From Streptococcus entericus DSM 14446 (GTDB taxonomy: Bacteria; Bacillota; Bacilli; Lactobacillales; Streptococcaceae), in assembly GCF_000380025.1 (NCBI RefSeq), contig NZ_KB904155.1, forward strand, positions 1 to 64,000: DNA of 64,000 nucleotides. The letters run 5' to 3'. The notes below the pieces were generated by a model. The model did no database searches, was not told the DNA's origin, and saw nothing but the letters and a program-made list of their open reading frames with translations. Positions within the stretch are counted from its first letter, which is position 1, and every line of letters starts with the position of its first letter. Position numbers and translations under genes: made by a program. This document shows positions 35,918 to 43,084 of this stretch, one piece after another.

Positions 35918-36405
35918 GTCAGTTCCACCTCCTTCAACTTGACGGCTGATGGTTCTACCAATGGCACTTGGGCTTTGGCCAGAGCGATTTCTTCATCAAG
36001 GGTTTTATCACTCACCAGACCTTTTAGCTTTTCTGGATCGCTGGTCAGCTCCTTCATGAGCTTGTCCAGGTGCTGGTCCAAGAGTGACCGGTCCTTGGTG
36101 TAAAAATAGAGGTAGTCCTCCTGCCAAGCTAAAGCTAAAGGAAGGTCCTCACGATTAAGGAGCTCCTTCAACTTTTCAAGGTCTATGGGTTTGTCAAGTA
36201 GGTCTGAAGTCACCTGTATCGTATCAATCGAAAAGGGTGTTTTGACCAATTCCGCCAAGGTCTGCGGACCAATCTTGTAGGCTGTCTCTTGACGTTGAGC
36301 CTGTCTAGCAGACCACTCTAGCAGTCGCATTAGGCCTCTAATCGTTAAAAGGCTTGTCCGCTCAAGGTAGCTAAAGGCCTGACGTTCCTGTTGTTCACTA
36401 GACAT
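35914..36405 (-). CDS. PcfB-like (DUF3801) transfer accessory
   Basis: 163 aa from ATG 36405 (ATG 36408 is also in frame, both after AGGAGG). The central part (GPQTLAELVKTPFSIDTIQV ... LPLALAWQEDYLYFYTKDRS) resembles the DUF3801 fold of PcfB, which binds relaxosome components and pairs with the PcfC/VirD4 coupling ATPase. Its stop overlaps the virD4 start. Soluble, no membrane segment. Assignment by resemblance and context. Confidence 0.65.
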   Translation of the reverse strand: MSSEQQERQAFSYLERTSLLTIRGLMRLLEWSARQAQRQETAYKIGPQTLAELVKTPFSIDTIQVTSDLLDKPIDLEKLKELLNREDLPLALAWQEDYLYFYTKDRSLLDQHLDKLMKELTSDPEKLKGLVSDKTLDEEIALAKAQVPLVEPSAVKLKEVELT

Positions 36406-36466
36406 CATATCCTCCTTTCAATCCTTATTCTGTCCTTATCCTAGCTGAGAAGAGTTGATAGTTTTA

Positions 36467-37069
36467 TCACACCAACTGAGTTAAACCCAAAACAAAGATA
36501 TTCCAAAGCGTATGAAGACCTATCGCCATTTTTAGACCTGCCTGATGCCTGACTGTGCCAAGCACCAACCCCATTGAGGCATAGAGGATAAAACTGGTAA
36601 AACTATCGAGTTGATGAGCCAAAGCAAAGCCCATTGAAGTCACCACAACTTTTGAGATCAGTCCAGGCAGCACCTCCCATAGTAGCCCTCGATAAACCAA
36701 TTCCTCTACCAGACTGGCATTAATTAAAAATAGGACAATGGTGGGAACTGGAAGCTGTTCAAACACTTGTAGTAAGGCTTCTTGGTTGCTTGAAGAGACG
36801 GCACTTATCAAAGAAACTAGGTAGGACACCAGTAACAGAACTAAAAATCCTGTTCCCAACCATATCAAGGATTTTGACCTTGCACTTCCTTCCTGTTTTT
36901 TTCGATAAACCAGGATGATTAAACTACCTAGATAAGCTAGTTGAAAGACAGTCACCCCCACTAAACCAATTAGTCCCATCACATAGGCTGATACTATTGC
37001 GGCATTGAGGTATTGGTAAAGGAAAAGTGCTAGTAAGGCACCATACCTAACGACGGAAAAGGTCTTCAT
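36467..37069 (-). CDS. CPBP-family intramembrane metalloprotease
   Basis: 200 aa, polytopic (about six helices). LVEELVYRGLLWEVLP carries the EExxxR motif, and ALAHQLDSF and GLHTLWNIFVLG supply the two catalytic His regions of the CPBP (Abi/CAAX-like) family. Bacterial members process or protect against peptides, for instance bacteriocin immunity; the substrate here is unknown. It overlaps the HTH gene by 23 bases. GAGGTGG precedes the ATG. Confidence 0.8.
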   Translation of the reverse strand: MKTFSVVRYGALLALFLYQYLNAAIVSAYVMGLIGLVGVTVFQLAYLGSLIILVYRKKQEGSARSKSLIWLGTGFLVLLLVSYLVSLISAVSSSNQEALLQVFEQLPVPTIVLFLINASLVEELVYRGLLWEVLPGLISKVVVTSMGFALAHQLDSFTSFILYASMGLVLGTVRHQAGLKMAIGLHTLWNIFVLGLTQLV

Positions 37070-37280
37070 AGTCCACCTCCAGTACCGCTACAATCTTTTC
37101 CACCCACTTGGTTTGAGGCATTTGACCAGCAGACTTATAGTGCCTGATTTTCTGGTAAAGGCGGTTAAACTCGCTGGGGTATTTGTAGTTTCCTACAAAC
37201 ATTTTTCGGGTTAGATCTGCCCAAGTCATCTCTTTTTCAGCCAAAAGTAAGGCCACATTTTCCCAAAACAATTCAGCCAT
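37047..37280 (-). CDS. small HTH regulator-like protein
   Basis: 77 aa. Residues 1-70 (FWENVALLLAEKEMTWADLT ... KIVAVLEVDYEDLFRR) follow the XRE/Cro pattern: helix 1 NVALLLAEK, HTH MTWADLTRKMF, C-terminal EVDYEDLF. The insert between helices 3 and 4 is longer than usual. AGGAGG is 6 bases before the ATG. It overlaps the protease gene, suggesting joint control. Confidence 0.6.
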   Translation of the reverse strand: MAELFWENVALLLAEKEMTWADLTRKMFVGNYKYPSEFNRLYQKIRHYKSAGQMPQTKWVEKIVAVLEVDYEDLFRR

Positions 37281-37290
37281 AACCGTCCTC

Positions 37291-37668
37291 CTAAACCCTC
37301 AGTAGGGGCAAGACCAAGTCTCGGGACAAGAGCTTTAGGTTTCTTGGGAGGAAGGTTCTCAATTCCTCTTGACTGACATTAGGGTAGATTTGTCCCTTAG
37401 CAAGGATAAGGGGCAAGCGAAGGTTTCTACTAGGTTTTCTTAAGACCAAGTGAACCAATTCATTGAACCTCATCTCCTCATGACGCTTAAGAGAAAGCAG
37501 ATGAGGTGATAAAAACTCGAAACAATCTGTGGCAGATGTCATTAACTCCACGACATGGCAACGCTCAATCTGGTCACAAGTGACACAGTCGTAGGTCAGT
37601 CCATAGCGTTCCAAAGTTTCGATAACCTGCCGATTGCGAGCTTGGTTTGTGCTCAGAAACAGTTTCAT
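37291..37668 (-). CDS. Spx/ArsC-like protein without the CxxC switch
   Basis: A 125-aa thioredoxin-fold protein of the Spx/ArsC family: KLFLSTNQARNRQVIETLER at the N-terminus, then RFNELVHLVLRKPSRNLRLP and the C-terminal NVSQEELRTFLPR, closely similar to Spx. The redox CxxC near residue 10 of Spx is replaced by STNQ, so it cannot form that disulfide; two other Cys (CVTC near 28-31) are present. Spx binds the RNA polymerase alpha C-terminal domain, so an ICE-borne relative could alter transcription during transfer. GGAGG is 7 bases before the ATG; its stop is 10 bases from the HTH gene. Confidence 0.7.
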   Translation of the reverse strand: MKLFLSTNQARNRQVIETLERYGLTYDCVTCDQIERCHVVELMTSATDCFEFLSPHLLSLKRHEEMRFNELVHLVLRKPSRNLRLPLILAKGQIYPNVSQEELRTFLPRNLKLLSRDLVLPLLRV

Positions 37669-38102
37669 AATGTGGCCTCCTTCTTGTTTTCTAAATCTGG
37701 CTGATGTAATCTTGATAAAACAGGGGTAAAAACAACTCGTTTCCCCTCTTGGTCAAAGGCCTTGAACAAGACTTGTTCCTTAATGATGTCGTGTTTTCCT
37801 TTGTAGGAATAGCCTTGCCCATAGGCGATAAAAGCCAAGTCTCCTTCATCTGTCAGAAAGGCATCCACACCATTTTTGATGTCTCGTGCCAGCACGAGAT
37901 TAAAAACCTCATGAAGGGTCGTTGACAACTCAACTGGTTGATATTTTTGTTTGTGGTAGTCATCTAAGTAACGTGTCTCTACGTCACAAGTCCAATCATC
38001 AAGGTTGATAATAGCTTCAATCACTCGTTCTAGTTCAGCATGATGAATTTCTTCTTCCAGTTCATCACAAGATAAAATACTACGGCTTGTTAGTTGTTTC
38101 AT
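37665..38102 (-). CDS. ICE protein, unknown function (145 aa)
   Basis: From ATG 38102 with GGAGG 9 bases upstream; the frame is open further, inside the methyltransferase. Acidic N-terminal helices (CDELEEEIHHAELERVIEAI) and a beta-rich C-terminus (TPVLSRLHQP). No known motif. It overlaps the methyltransferase by 23 bases and the Spx-like gene by 4, so it is translated with both. Confidence 0.6.
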   Translation of the reverse strand: MKQLTSRSILSCDELEEEIHHAELERVIEAIINLDDWTCDVETRYLDDYHKQKYQPVELSTTLHEVFNLVLARDIKNGVDAFLTDEGDLAFIAYGQGYSYKGKHDIIKEQVLFKAFDQEGKRVVFTPVLSRLHQPDLENKKEATL

Positions 38103-39438
38103 GGTCATTTTCCTCCAATTCTTTAAGGTATTTAGCAATAGTCGCAATGACAGGAATTGATACACTGTTACCAGCCTGCTTATAGAGCTGGCTCTTGCTT
38201 GAAATCACCTCTGCTCGGTCGAATGCCCAATCTGGAAAGCCTTGTAGGCGAAAACACTCTCTTGGTGTGAGCTTGCGAATCCTCAAACGATAAAGTTTAT
38301 CTCCCACCAAAAATCCTGTCACCTCAAACCATTTGTCCTTGCGGTATTCCAGGGCTGCGATAACGACACCTTGTTGGGAGCTTGTCGTTAGGGTATTGGC
38401 GATTTGTTTGCCTACCCGTCCACGTTTAGAGTTGGACTTGGGATAGGACAGGTTGACCGAATCCCCTACTTCCGCCTTGGCATAGCCTTGCTTGGTCGCC
38501 TCACGGATTTTTAAGTGTGACGCTTCGTGACGTAACAAGACTTTTGGAATCTTATCCCCACCCTGCATGGTGGTGAGGGTCGGGGAAAGACCTTCTGTAT
38601 GATAAACTCGTCCTGCTTGATCAAAGCTAGTCGGCAAATTTCCAGCCAATAGTACCCCATGCCTGTCTTGAGCCGTTAGGGTAAACATGGGGTCTTGATT
38701 ATCCTTGAATCGTCTGCCGTTTTGGCGTTTCTCTAATCTGTCTGGTGTTAAGACTGGAATGGCAATCTTTGTCCCCTCCCCCTTGTTTACGGTTAAGGTT
38801 GGCGATAATCCAGTTGCCAGATAGACCTCCCCACTCATGCCCCGACCTGATGGATTAACATTACCTAGTCGGTCAAGATGAGCTGGGCTACCTTGTCCTC
38901 GGAGAGGAAATACTGGTCGGAAACCTCGCTTTCGAGAATGTCCGATAAGAAAGACCCGCTCCCTGTTTTGGGGAAGGCCAAAATCTTTACTGTTAAGCAC
39001 CTGCCATTCGACATGATACCCCAGTTCATCCAGTGTGGTGAGGATTGTGGCGAACGTCCGTCCCTGGTCGTGACTGAGTAACCCCTTGACGTTCTCAAAA
39101 AATAGATAAGGTGGTTGGATTTCCTTGGCACATCGAGCAAGCTCAAAGAAGAGAGTCCCTCTAGTGTCCTCAAATCCCAATCGTCTGCCTGCGAGAGAAA
39201 AGGCCTGGCAAGGAAAACCCCCACAGAGGACGTCCACTTGTCCTCGGAGACGCCTGAGTTGGTCGTCGGTGATTTGGGTAATGTCATGGTATTCTAATTC
39301 TCCTTCTGTGTTGTGAATGGCCTGATAAGACCGTCTAGCGAATTTATCAATTTCGCAATAGCCAATGCAGGTATGCCCTTGACTTTCCATCCCTAAGCGA
39401 AAGCCGCCAATCCCTGCAAAGCAATCAAAAAAGTTCAT
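38080..39438 (-). CDS. C5-cytosine DNA methyltransferase (solitary)
   Basis: 452 aa, all main motifs in order: I FDCFAGIGGFRLGME (residues 4-18), IV GGFPCQAFS with the catalytic Cys near 77, VI FENVKG, VIII QNRERVFLIG, then a target-recognition region of about 190 residues, IX RECFRLQGFP and X QAGNSVSIPVI. No restriction endonuclease gene is next to it, so it probably protects the ICE on entry or marks it. It is downstream of repA and the 31-aa peptide. Three repeats of GLSPTLT-like text in the recognition region are typical of this subfamily. Confidence 0.9.
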   Translation of the reverse strand: MNFFDCFAGIGGFRLGMESQGHTCIGYCEIDKFARRSYQAIHNTEGELEYHDITQITDDQLRRLRGQVDVLCGGFPCQAFSLAGRRLGFEDTRGTLFFELARCAKEIQPPYLFFENVKGLLSHDQGRTFATILTTLDELGYHVEWQVLNSKDFGLPQNRERVFLIGHSRKRGFRPVFPLRGQGSPAHLDRLGNVNPSGRGMSGEVYLATGLSPTLTVNKGEGTKIAIPVLTPDRLEKRQNGRRFKDNQDPMFTLTAQDRHGVLLAGNLPTSFDQAGRVYHTEGLSPTLTTMQGGDKIPKVLLRHEASHLKIREATKQGYAKAEVGDSVNLSYPKSNSKRGRVGKQIANTLTTSSQQGVVIAALEYRKDKWFEVTGFLVGDKLYRLRIRKLTPRECFRLQGFPDWAFDRAEVISSKSQLYKQAGNSVSIPVIATIAKYLKELEENDHETTNKP

Positions 39439-39490
39439 CTATTTTTCCTTTCAGGTATCAAAAAAGACCTTACTTCTCGTAAAGCCTTGG

Positions 39491-39586
39491 TTAGATATGG
39501 TCCCCCATCTCTGGAGCATTGATAATCTCAACCACCAAACTGATTATTGACACAATAAAAATGCCTAGTGCAAGTTTCCACCACAT
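39491..39586 (-). CDS. 31-aa membrane peptide between repA and the methylase
   Basis: ATG 39586 to TAA 39491. The peptide starts MWWKLALGIFIVSIISLVVE: one hydrophobic helix with a Lys near the start and an acidic tail. Its ribosome site AAGGAGG lies within the last codons of repA, ideally spaced. The signal and composition suggest a real gene. Such short peptides may be toxins, regulators of channel proteins or transfer accessories; unknown. Confidence 0.6.
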   Translation of the reverse strand: MWWKLALGIFIVSIISLVVEIINAPEMGDHI

Positions 39587-39591
39587 GGTTC

Positions 39592-40368
39592 TCACCTCCT
39601 TTCCTGTTCCTGTCGGCGTTCCTTATTCCACTCTGCCAGAATCCCATTAAAGACATACTCAGCTATGACTCCTGCCGTTCGAGCAAACCTCATGTTGTCC
39701 AAAGCATACTGATACTTGGTCTCAAAATGCCTCATGACAAATTCTGCTGATGCTTGTGTAAACCCTTCTCGTCTAAATTGGTCGTGAACCAGTCCCCAAA
39801 TGTAGTCTTTATCGTAAGGACTCGTTTTTTCAACCTTGCGAGTAAGCCCAATATCCTCCTCGTCCTCTGAAAGAAATTCAGTCTCACTCCTATTAGTCTC
39901 ACTATCTTCAGTCTCACTAGTGGCTGAAATTAAGACGGGGCCCGTATGTTTTTGAGACTGGCCCCGTGTTTTTTTAACACCATCCCCGTCTGAATTTAAG
40001 ACGGGGGTCGGTTCATGTTCCAACTCACCCAGATAAATCTTGTTTGCGAGCCGTCCTTTTTCACCTGATGACTGTTGGACTTCCTCAATCAAACCATAGT
40101 CTCGCAGTGATTTCTTAATAGATAAAAGTTTTGACTTTGAACAGCCTAAAAGTTCCATCAATTTTGAGTTAGAATAAATCAAGTAGATAAAGCCCTGCTC
40201 ATCTATCCAGCCTCTACTCAAAGACAACTCCAGTCGATCTTTCAAAACGGCATAGGCAACTTTGACCTCCAGCTTCATGTCCTTGTATCGATCACTCTCA
40301 AATAAGAGCTTTGGAAGTTTGTAATACCTCTCTGATGTCTGATATTGGTTTGCACTAATGCGTTTCAT
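39592..40368 (-). CDS. repA: RepA_N-type replication initiator
   Basis: 258 aa starting MKRISANQYQTSERYYKLPK. The RepA_N domain is at the N-terminus: KLLFESDRYKDMKLEVKVAY, LIYSNSKLMELLGCSKSKLL, LRDYGLIEEV. This winged-helix initiator family is typical of Firmicutes plasmids and ICESa2603-type elements, where it may support replication of the excised circle. The middle (about 115-180) is polar and variable; the C-terminal helical part ends in a basic tail. GGAGG precedes the ATG. Confidence 0.85.
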   Translation of the reverse strand: MKRISANQYQTSERYYKLPKLLFESDRYKDMKLEVKVAYAVLKDRLELSLSRGWIDEQGFIYLIYSNSKLMELLGCSKSKLLSIKKSLRDYGLIEEVQQSSGEKGRLANKIYLGELEHEPTPVLNSDGDGVKKTRGQSQKHTGPVLISATSETEDSETNRSETEFLSEDEEDIGLTRKVEKTSPYDKDYIWGLVHDQFRREGFTQASAEFVMRHFETKYQYALDNMRFARTAGVIAEYVFNGILAEWNKERRQEQERR

Positions 40369-40528
40369 GATTGTCCTCCAACAATTTGATTTCTAGTTGA
40401 CCCCCTGTTTTGACGCTAACCAGGCCACTCATTTCTAATTCTTTCAGTACTTCTGTCGCTATTGGTAGTGTTACTTCCCATCGTAAGCATGAGAAAGCCA
40501 ACGACACCAAGGCGAGTTGATTCTGCAA
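40355..40528 (-). CDS. 57-aa ORF coupled to repA
   Basis: Starts TTG 40528, reads MQNQLALVSLAFSCLRWEVT and ends EDNHETH, TAG at 40355, overlapping the repA start by 14 bases. AAAGGAGG is 13 bases upstream, longer than ideal. The sequence LPIATEVLKELEMSGLVSVK looks like a small winged-helix turn. A GTG at 40535 in another frame has better spacing but would encode a 39-residue peptide of unlikely composition. The peptide could set repA translation. Moderate confidence that one of the two is real. Confidence 0.4.
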   Translation of the reverse strand: MQNQLALVSLAFSCLRWEVTLPIATEVLKELEMSGLVSVKTGGQLEIKLLEDNHETH

Positions 40529-40560
40529 GTTCCACGATTTTCCTCCTTTTAAAATAAAAA

Positions 40561-40590
40561 AGGCAAGAACACTCTAAACTGTTCTTGCCT
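40561..40590 (-). terminator. terminator hairpin in the repA leader
   Basis: Minus strand AGGCAAGAACA, 8-base loop, TGTTCTTGCCT followed by TTTTTTATTTT: an 11-bp perfect stem. It lies 5' of the leader ORF and its AAAGGAGG, so it either attenuates the ICE operon or blocks incoming transcription. Confidence 0.8.
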
Positions 40591-40644
40591 AAACAATAAT
40601 ATATTCTCAATATCCTAATTATACTTCAAAAATTACTGTTTTTG

Positions 40645-40692
40645 AGTCACCAAAAAAGTCACCAAATTTTACTTACTATTGCTTATTATTGC
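40645..40692. repeat. two sets of tandem direct repeats near the ICE end
   Basis: AGTCACCAAA occurs at 40645-40654 and 40657-40666 (12-bp period). TTACTATTGC (40673-40682) is followed at once by TTATTATTGC (40683-40692, 10-bp period). They lie just upstream of a possible TATAAT (minus strand, 40623-40618) reading into the repA leader, and near the ICE border. Candidates are integrase arm sites or regulator sites. Confidence 0.55.
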
Positions 40693-40775
40693 TCAATTAT
40701 CAAATACCACTTACTAAACCAAATAATTTTAATAGAAAGTAAAAACCCTTATAAATCAAGGGCTTAAAGGCATTT

Positions 40776-40847
40776 TATTCTCTAAAACAATTCAATTTTT
40801 ATCCACGAATAATTAAGCTGACCATTCAACCATTGAATAGTAGCCAT
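40776..40847 (-). CDS. 23-aa ORF at the ICE-chromosome junction
   Basis: ATG 40847 (AGAGG 7 bases upstream), MATIQWLNGQLNYSWIKLNC and on, TAA at 40776. A TATACT-like -10 lies about 35 bases upstream of the start, and a short CCCTT/AAGGG hairpin with U-tract (40741-40763) follows. It may be a genuine peptide or the 5' stub of a chromosomal gene interrupted by the ICE. Within 40.59-40.94 kb I see only this, the repeats above and the hairpins. Confidence 0.3.
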
Positions 40848-40907
40848 ATGTTTTCCTCTTACATTCTGATGTTTAGTAATAGTATACCATGATTTGATGA
40901 GAAAGAA

Positions 40908-40933
40908 AAATCCACCTCTTGGGAGATGGATTT
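40908..40933 (-). terminator. terminator after the aldo/keto reductase remnant
   Basis: Minus strand AAATCCATCTC, 4-base loop, GAGGTGGATTTTTC: 10 of 11 pairs, then a U-tract, 10 bases past the remnant's stop. Confidence 0.75.
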
Positions 40934-40942
40934 GTGAAGGTC

Positions 40943-41321
40943 TTACAAAGCTCCAACAATGGCATGTGGTCGATAGAGTTCATCGAGATAGGTCATATCA
41001 TCTTTTGTCAAGTGAACCTCAAATGCCCCCATGAAATCGTCTAAATACTGCTCTTTGGTCACACCAACGATGGGAGAGTGAATGCCTTTATTCCACAGCC
41101 AAGCCAGTGCAATCTGCGAACGACTGACCTGATACCGATTTGCTAGCTCTGTCAGGCCTACACATTTGCCATATCAAAAAGTTAATCCCTAAGTCCAAAG
41201 CTTTTTTGATCATCCGACGGCTCTTCTCTTCTGACAATAGGCAACCTGAGTGGATACTTTTGTCGGTATCGCCAAAGCTCATATAGCCCAAGCAGAGCAC
41301 CGTATAAAGTGACTTCAACAT
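40943..41321 (-). pseudogene. aldo/keto reductase, internally deleted
   Basis: The 5' part (ATG 41321) reads LCLGYMSFGDTDKSIHSGCL and then DLGINF. The family's FFDMANVY stretch is shifted by a missing T, and after GCAAATGTG the text jumps to the family C-terminus in another frame: GLTELANRYQVSRSQIALAW, GVTKEQYLDDFMGAF, ELYRPHAIVGAL, stop at 40943. About two thirds of the expected 320-330 codons, including most of the barrel, are gone. It lies right at the ICE side, so decay may be linked to the insertion. Confidence 0.8.
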
Positions 41322-41337
41322 TAGGATAATTGACTTC

Positions 41338-41904
41338 CTATATCGATCGTGGGATGACAATCCCCATGGCGGTAATCAAGACAGCCCACATCATGGCAGG
41401 TGGATAAATGGTTAAGGACAAGAGGAGCCCAATTATTTTTATAGCAATATCCAACATGCCTGCACGGTCTAAAATATTAAATCCTTGACCATTACTAATA
41501 GCAGGATTGAGAAGCTCTAATTCACGATACATCCAAACATTGCAAGCCGTGACCAATAAAATCACCATGCCATAGAAGGCTTGAGCAACAGAGGTATGAA
41601 AATGAACAGCGACAAGACTAGTTGTATAGGGGAAAAAGGAGGAGAAAAAGAGCAAGACTAAGGCATTCCAAACCAAACGATTATTGATCTTATCTACCTG
41701 ATCCCATGCCCTATGCAAGTTCACCCACATGGTGCCTAACCAGAAAAAAGAGATCGTGTAGGCAAAAAAGCTCGTTCGCAATTCCCAGAGTGCCTGCCAA
41801 GTCATCTCTTGTGGTCGCTCCAATTCTAAAACTAAGATCGTCATAATAATCGCTAAAACAGCATCCGTAAAGGCTACTAAACGTTCTTTGGACATTTCAG
41901 GCAT
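41338..41904 (-). CDS. TMEM175-family membrane protein
   Basis: 188 aa. The first helix begins ERLVAFTDAVLAIIMTILVL, containing the R-xxx-FTD signature of TMEM175 (DUF1211) potassium channels. About six helices in all; bacterial members have six per subunit and form tetramers. GAGGAG is 7 bases before the ATG. The last codons are followed directly by the aldo/keto reductase remnant. Confidence 0.8.
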   Translation of the reverse strand: MPEMSKERLVAFTDAVLAIIMTILVLELERPQEMTWQALWELRTSFFAYTISFFWLGTMWVNLHRAWDQVDKINNRLVWNALVLLFFSSFFPYTTSLVAVHFHTSVAQAFYGMVILLVTACNVWMYRELELLNPAISNGQGFNILDRAGMLDIAIKIIGLLLSLTIYPPAMMWAVLITAMGIVIPRSI

Positions 41905-42026
41905 ATTCTACTCCTCATCCTTCAGTTAAACACCTAAAAAACGAAAATATTGTTTTGTCAAAAGGTGGATGGATTCTATTATATCTCAATCAAGCTCTTT
42001 TGAAGGTGGATGGCATTCTCTACTTT

Positions 42027-42055
42027 ATCATAACCTATGACTGGTTATTTGTCAA
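42027..42055 (-). promoter_or_regulatory. promoter for the TMEM175-like gene
   Basis: Minus strand TTGACA (42055-42050), 17 bp, TATGAT (42032-42027), about 120 bases upstream of the ATG. The leader contains two copies of AAGGTGGATGG (plus strand, 41962-41972 and 42003-42013). Confidence 0.65.
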
Positions 42056-42100
42056 AAATCTATAAACAACCAAGCATAAAAACTTCTCACCGACAATAGA

Positions 42101-42955
42101 TTAGAATGATTTCCCGACAAAACCAGCTAGCAATTCAACCGTTGAAGCTTCACGATGGTCTGCAAATACCGTTGTATCGGTATTGAGCGCCTTGATAGCT
42201 GCCATGTCATCACTTGATAATTCAAAATCAAAGATGTCAAAGTTTTGGCGGACACGCTCTGGATTAGCTGATTTGGATAAACTCACAATACCACGTTGCA
42301 ATTGCCAGCGAAGCATAACTTGTGCGGTTGTCTTACCATATTGGTTGGCAATCTCTGTCAAAACCGGGTTGCTAAACACATCAAATTTGCCTTCTGCAAA
42401 GGCGCCCCAACTCTCTGTTATAATGCCTTTTTCTTTTTCATAGGCCACTTGCTCTTCTTTTTGATGAAAAACATGAAGTTCAATTTGATTAACAGCAGGT
42501 GTTATGTCATTAAATAAAGCCAAGTTAGCTAATTGATCTTCCTTAAAGTTAGACACGCCAATAGCACGGATTTTTCCTTCTTTATGAAGCTCTTCTAAGG
42601 CACGCCAAGCGCCAAAAGTATCTCCAATCGGTTGGTGTAGCAAATAAAGATCCACGTAGTCTAGATCTAATTTTGCCAAAGAATCAGCAAAGGCCTTTTT
42701 AGCGCCCTCATAACTCATGTCTGAAATCCAAAGTTTGGTCGTGACAAAGATATCCTCACGTGGAATGCCAGACGCCTTAATGGCACGACCAACGGCTGCT
42801 TCGTTGCCATAGGATTGGGCAGTGTCTATTAGGCGATAGCCCGTTTTTAAGGCTTCTTCGACGACTGCTTGAGTAGTGGCATCATCTTGAATTTGAAAAA
42901 CACCAAAACCAACCATAGGCATTTGAATACCATTATTTAATGTGACATATTGCAT
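42101..42955 (-). CDS. aldo/keto reductase (diketogluconate reductase type)
   Basis: 284 aa from ATG 42955 (MQYVTLNNGIQMPMVGFG). NADPH-dependent oxidoreductase with a TIM barrel. Tetrad residues visible: Asp and Tyr in LIDTAQSYGNE, Lys in VTTKLW, His in YLLHQP. Nucleotide-binding loop: SLSKSANPERVRQN. The physiological substrate is unknown. It is divergent from a LysR gene 129 bases away that is its likely regulator. Weak ribosome site (GAAAGTGAG). Confidence 0.88.
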   Translation of the reverse strand: MQYVTLNNGIQMPMVGFGVFQIQDDATTQAVVEEALKTGYRLIDTAQSYGNEAAVGRAIKASGIPREDIFVTTKLWISDMSYEGAKKAFADSLAKLDLDYVDLYLLHQPIGDTFGAWRALEELHKEGKIRAIGVSNFKEDQLANLALFNDITPAVNQIELHVFHQKEEQVAYEKEKGIITESWGAFAEGKFDVFSNPVLTEIANQYGKTTAQVMLRWQLQRGIVSLSKSANPERVRQNFDIFDFELSSDDMAAIKALNTDTTVFADHREASTVELLAGFVGKSF

Positions 42956-42996
42956 AATAATCACTCACTTTCTTTTTGATAATGTAATTTTAACAG

Positions 42997-43010
42997 AACT
43001 CTTTTGAGTT
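42997..43010. promoter_or_regulatory. candidate operator between the reductase and lysR genes
   Basis: AACTC, TTTT, GAGTT: a perfect 5-bp dyad in the divergent intergenic region. LysR regulators bind such interrupted dyads, but the exact T-N11-A pattern is not met, so this is tentative. Confidence 0.3.
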
Positions 43011-43084
43011 GCACAGAACCATATGTTTATGGTAGTATACATATAACGTATGCTAAAGAAACGCCCACGGAGGAAGGACTTACA

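Noticed and set aside
40416..40535. GTG-started 39-aa ORF (MELAESTRLGVVGF...) before repA
   Set aside because: Good ribosome spacing, but the composition looks random and the other frame (57 aa, overlapping repA) reads like a folded protein; only the latter is listed.
40776..40847. Similarity of MATIQW to the guaA C-terminus (ATIEWE), hinting at a guaA attachment site
   Set aside because: Only five residues agree and the bases after TGG do not match the guaA 3' end; no guaA gene is visible.
40592..40940. Search for the rplL attachment core TTATTTAAGAGTAAC or its complement
   Set aside because: Not present in the junction zone; no rplL sequence seen.
41338..41904. Possibility that the TMEM175-like gene is ICE cargo
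   Set aside because: It has its own consensus promoter and lies beyond the reductase remnant and its terminator, on the chromosomal side of the probable border.
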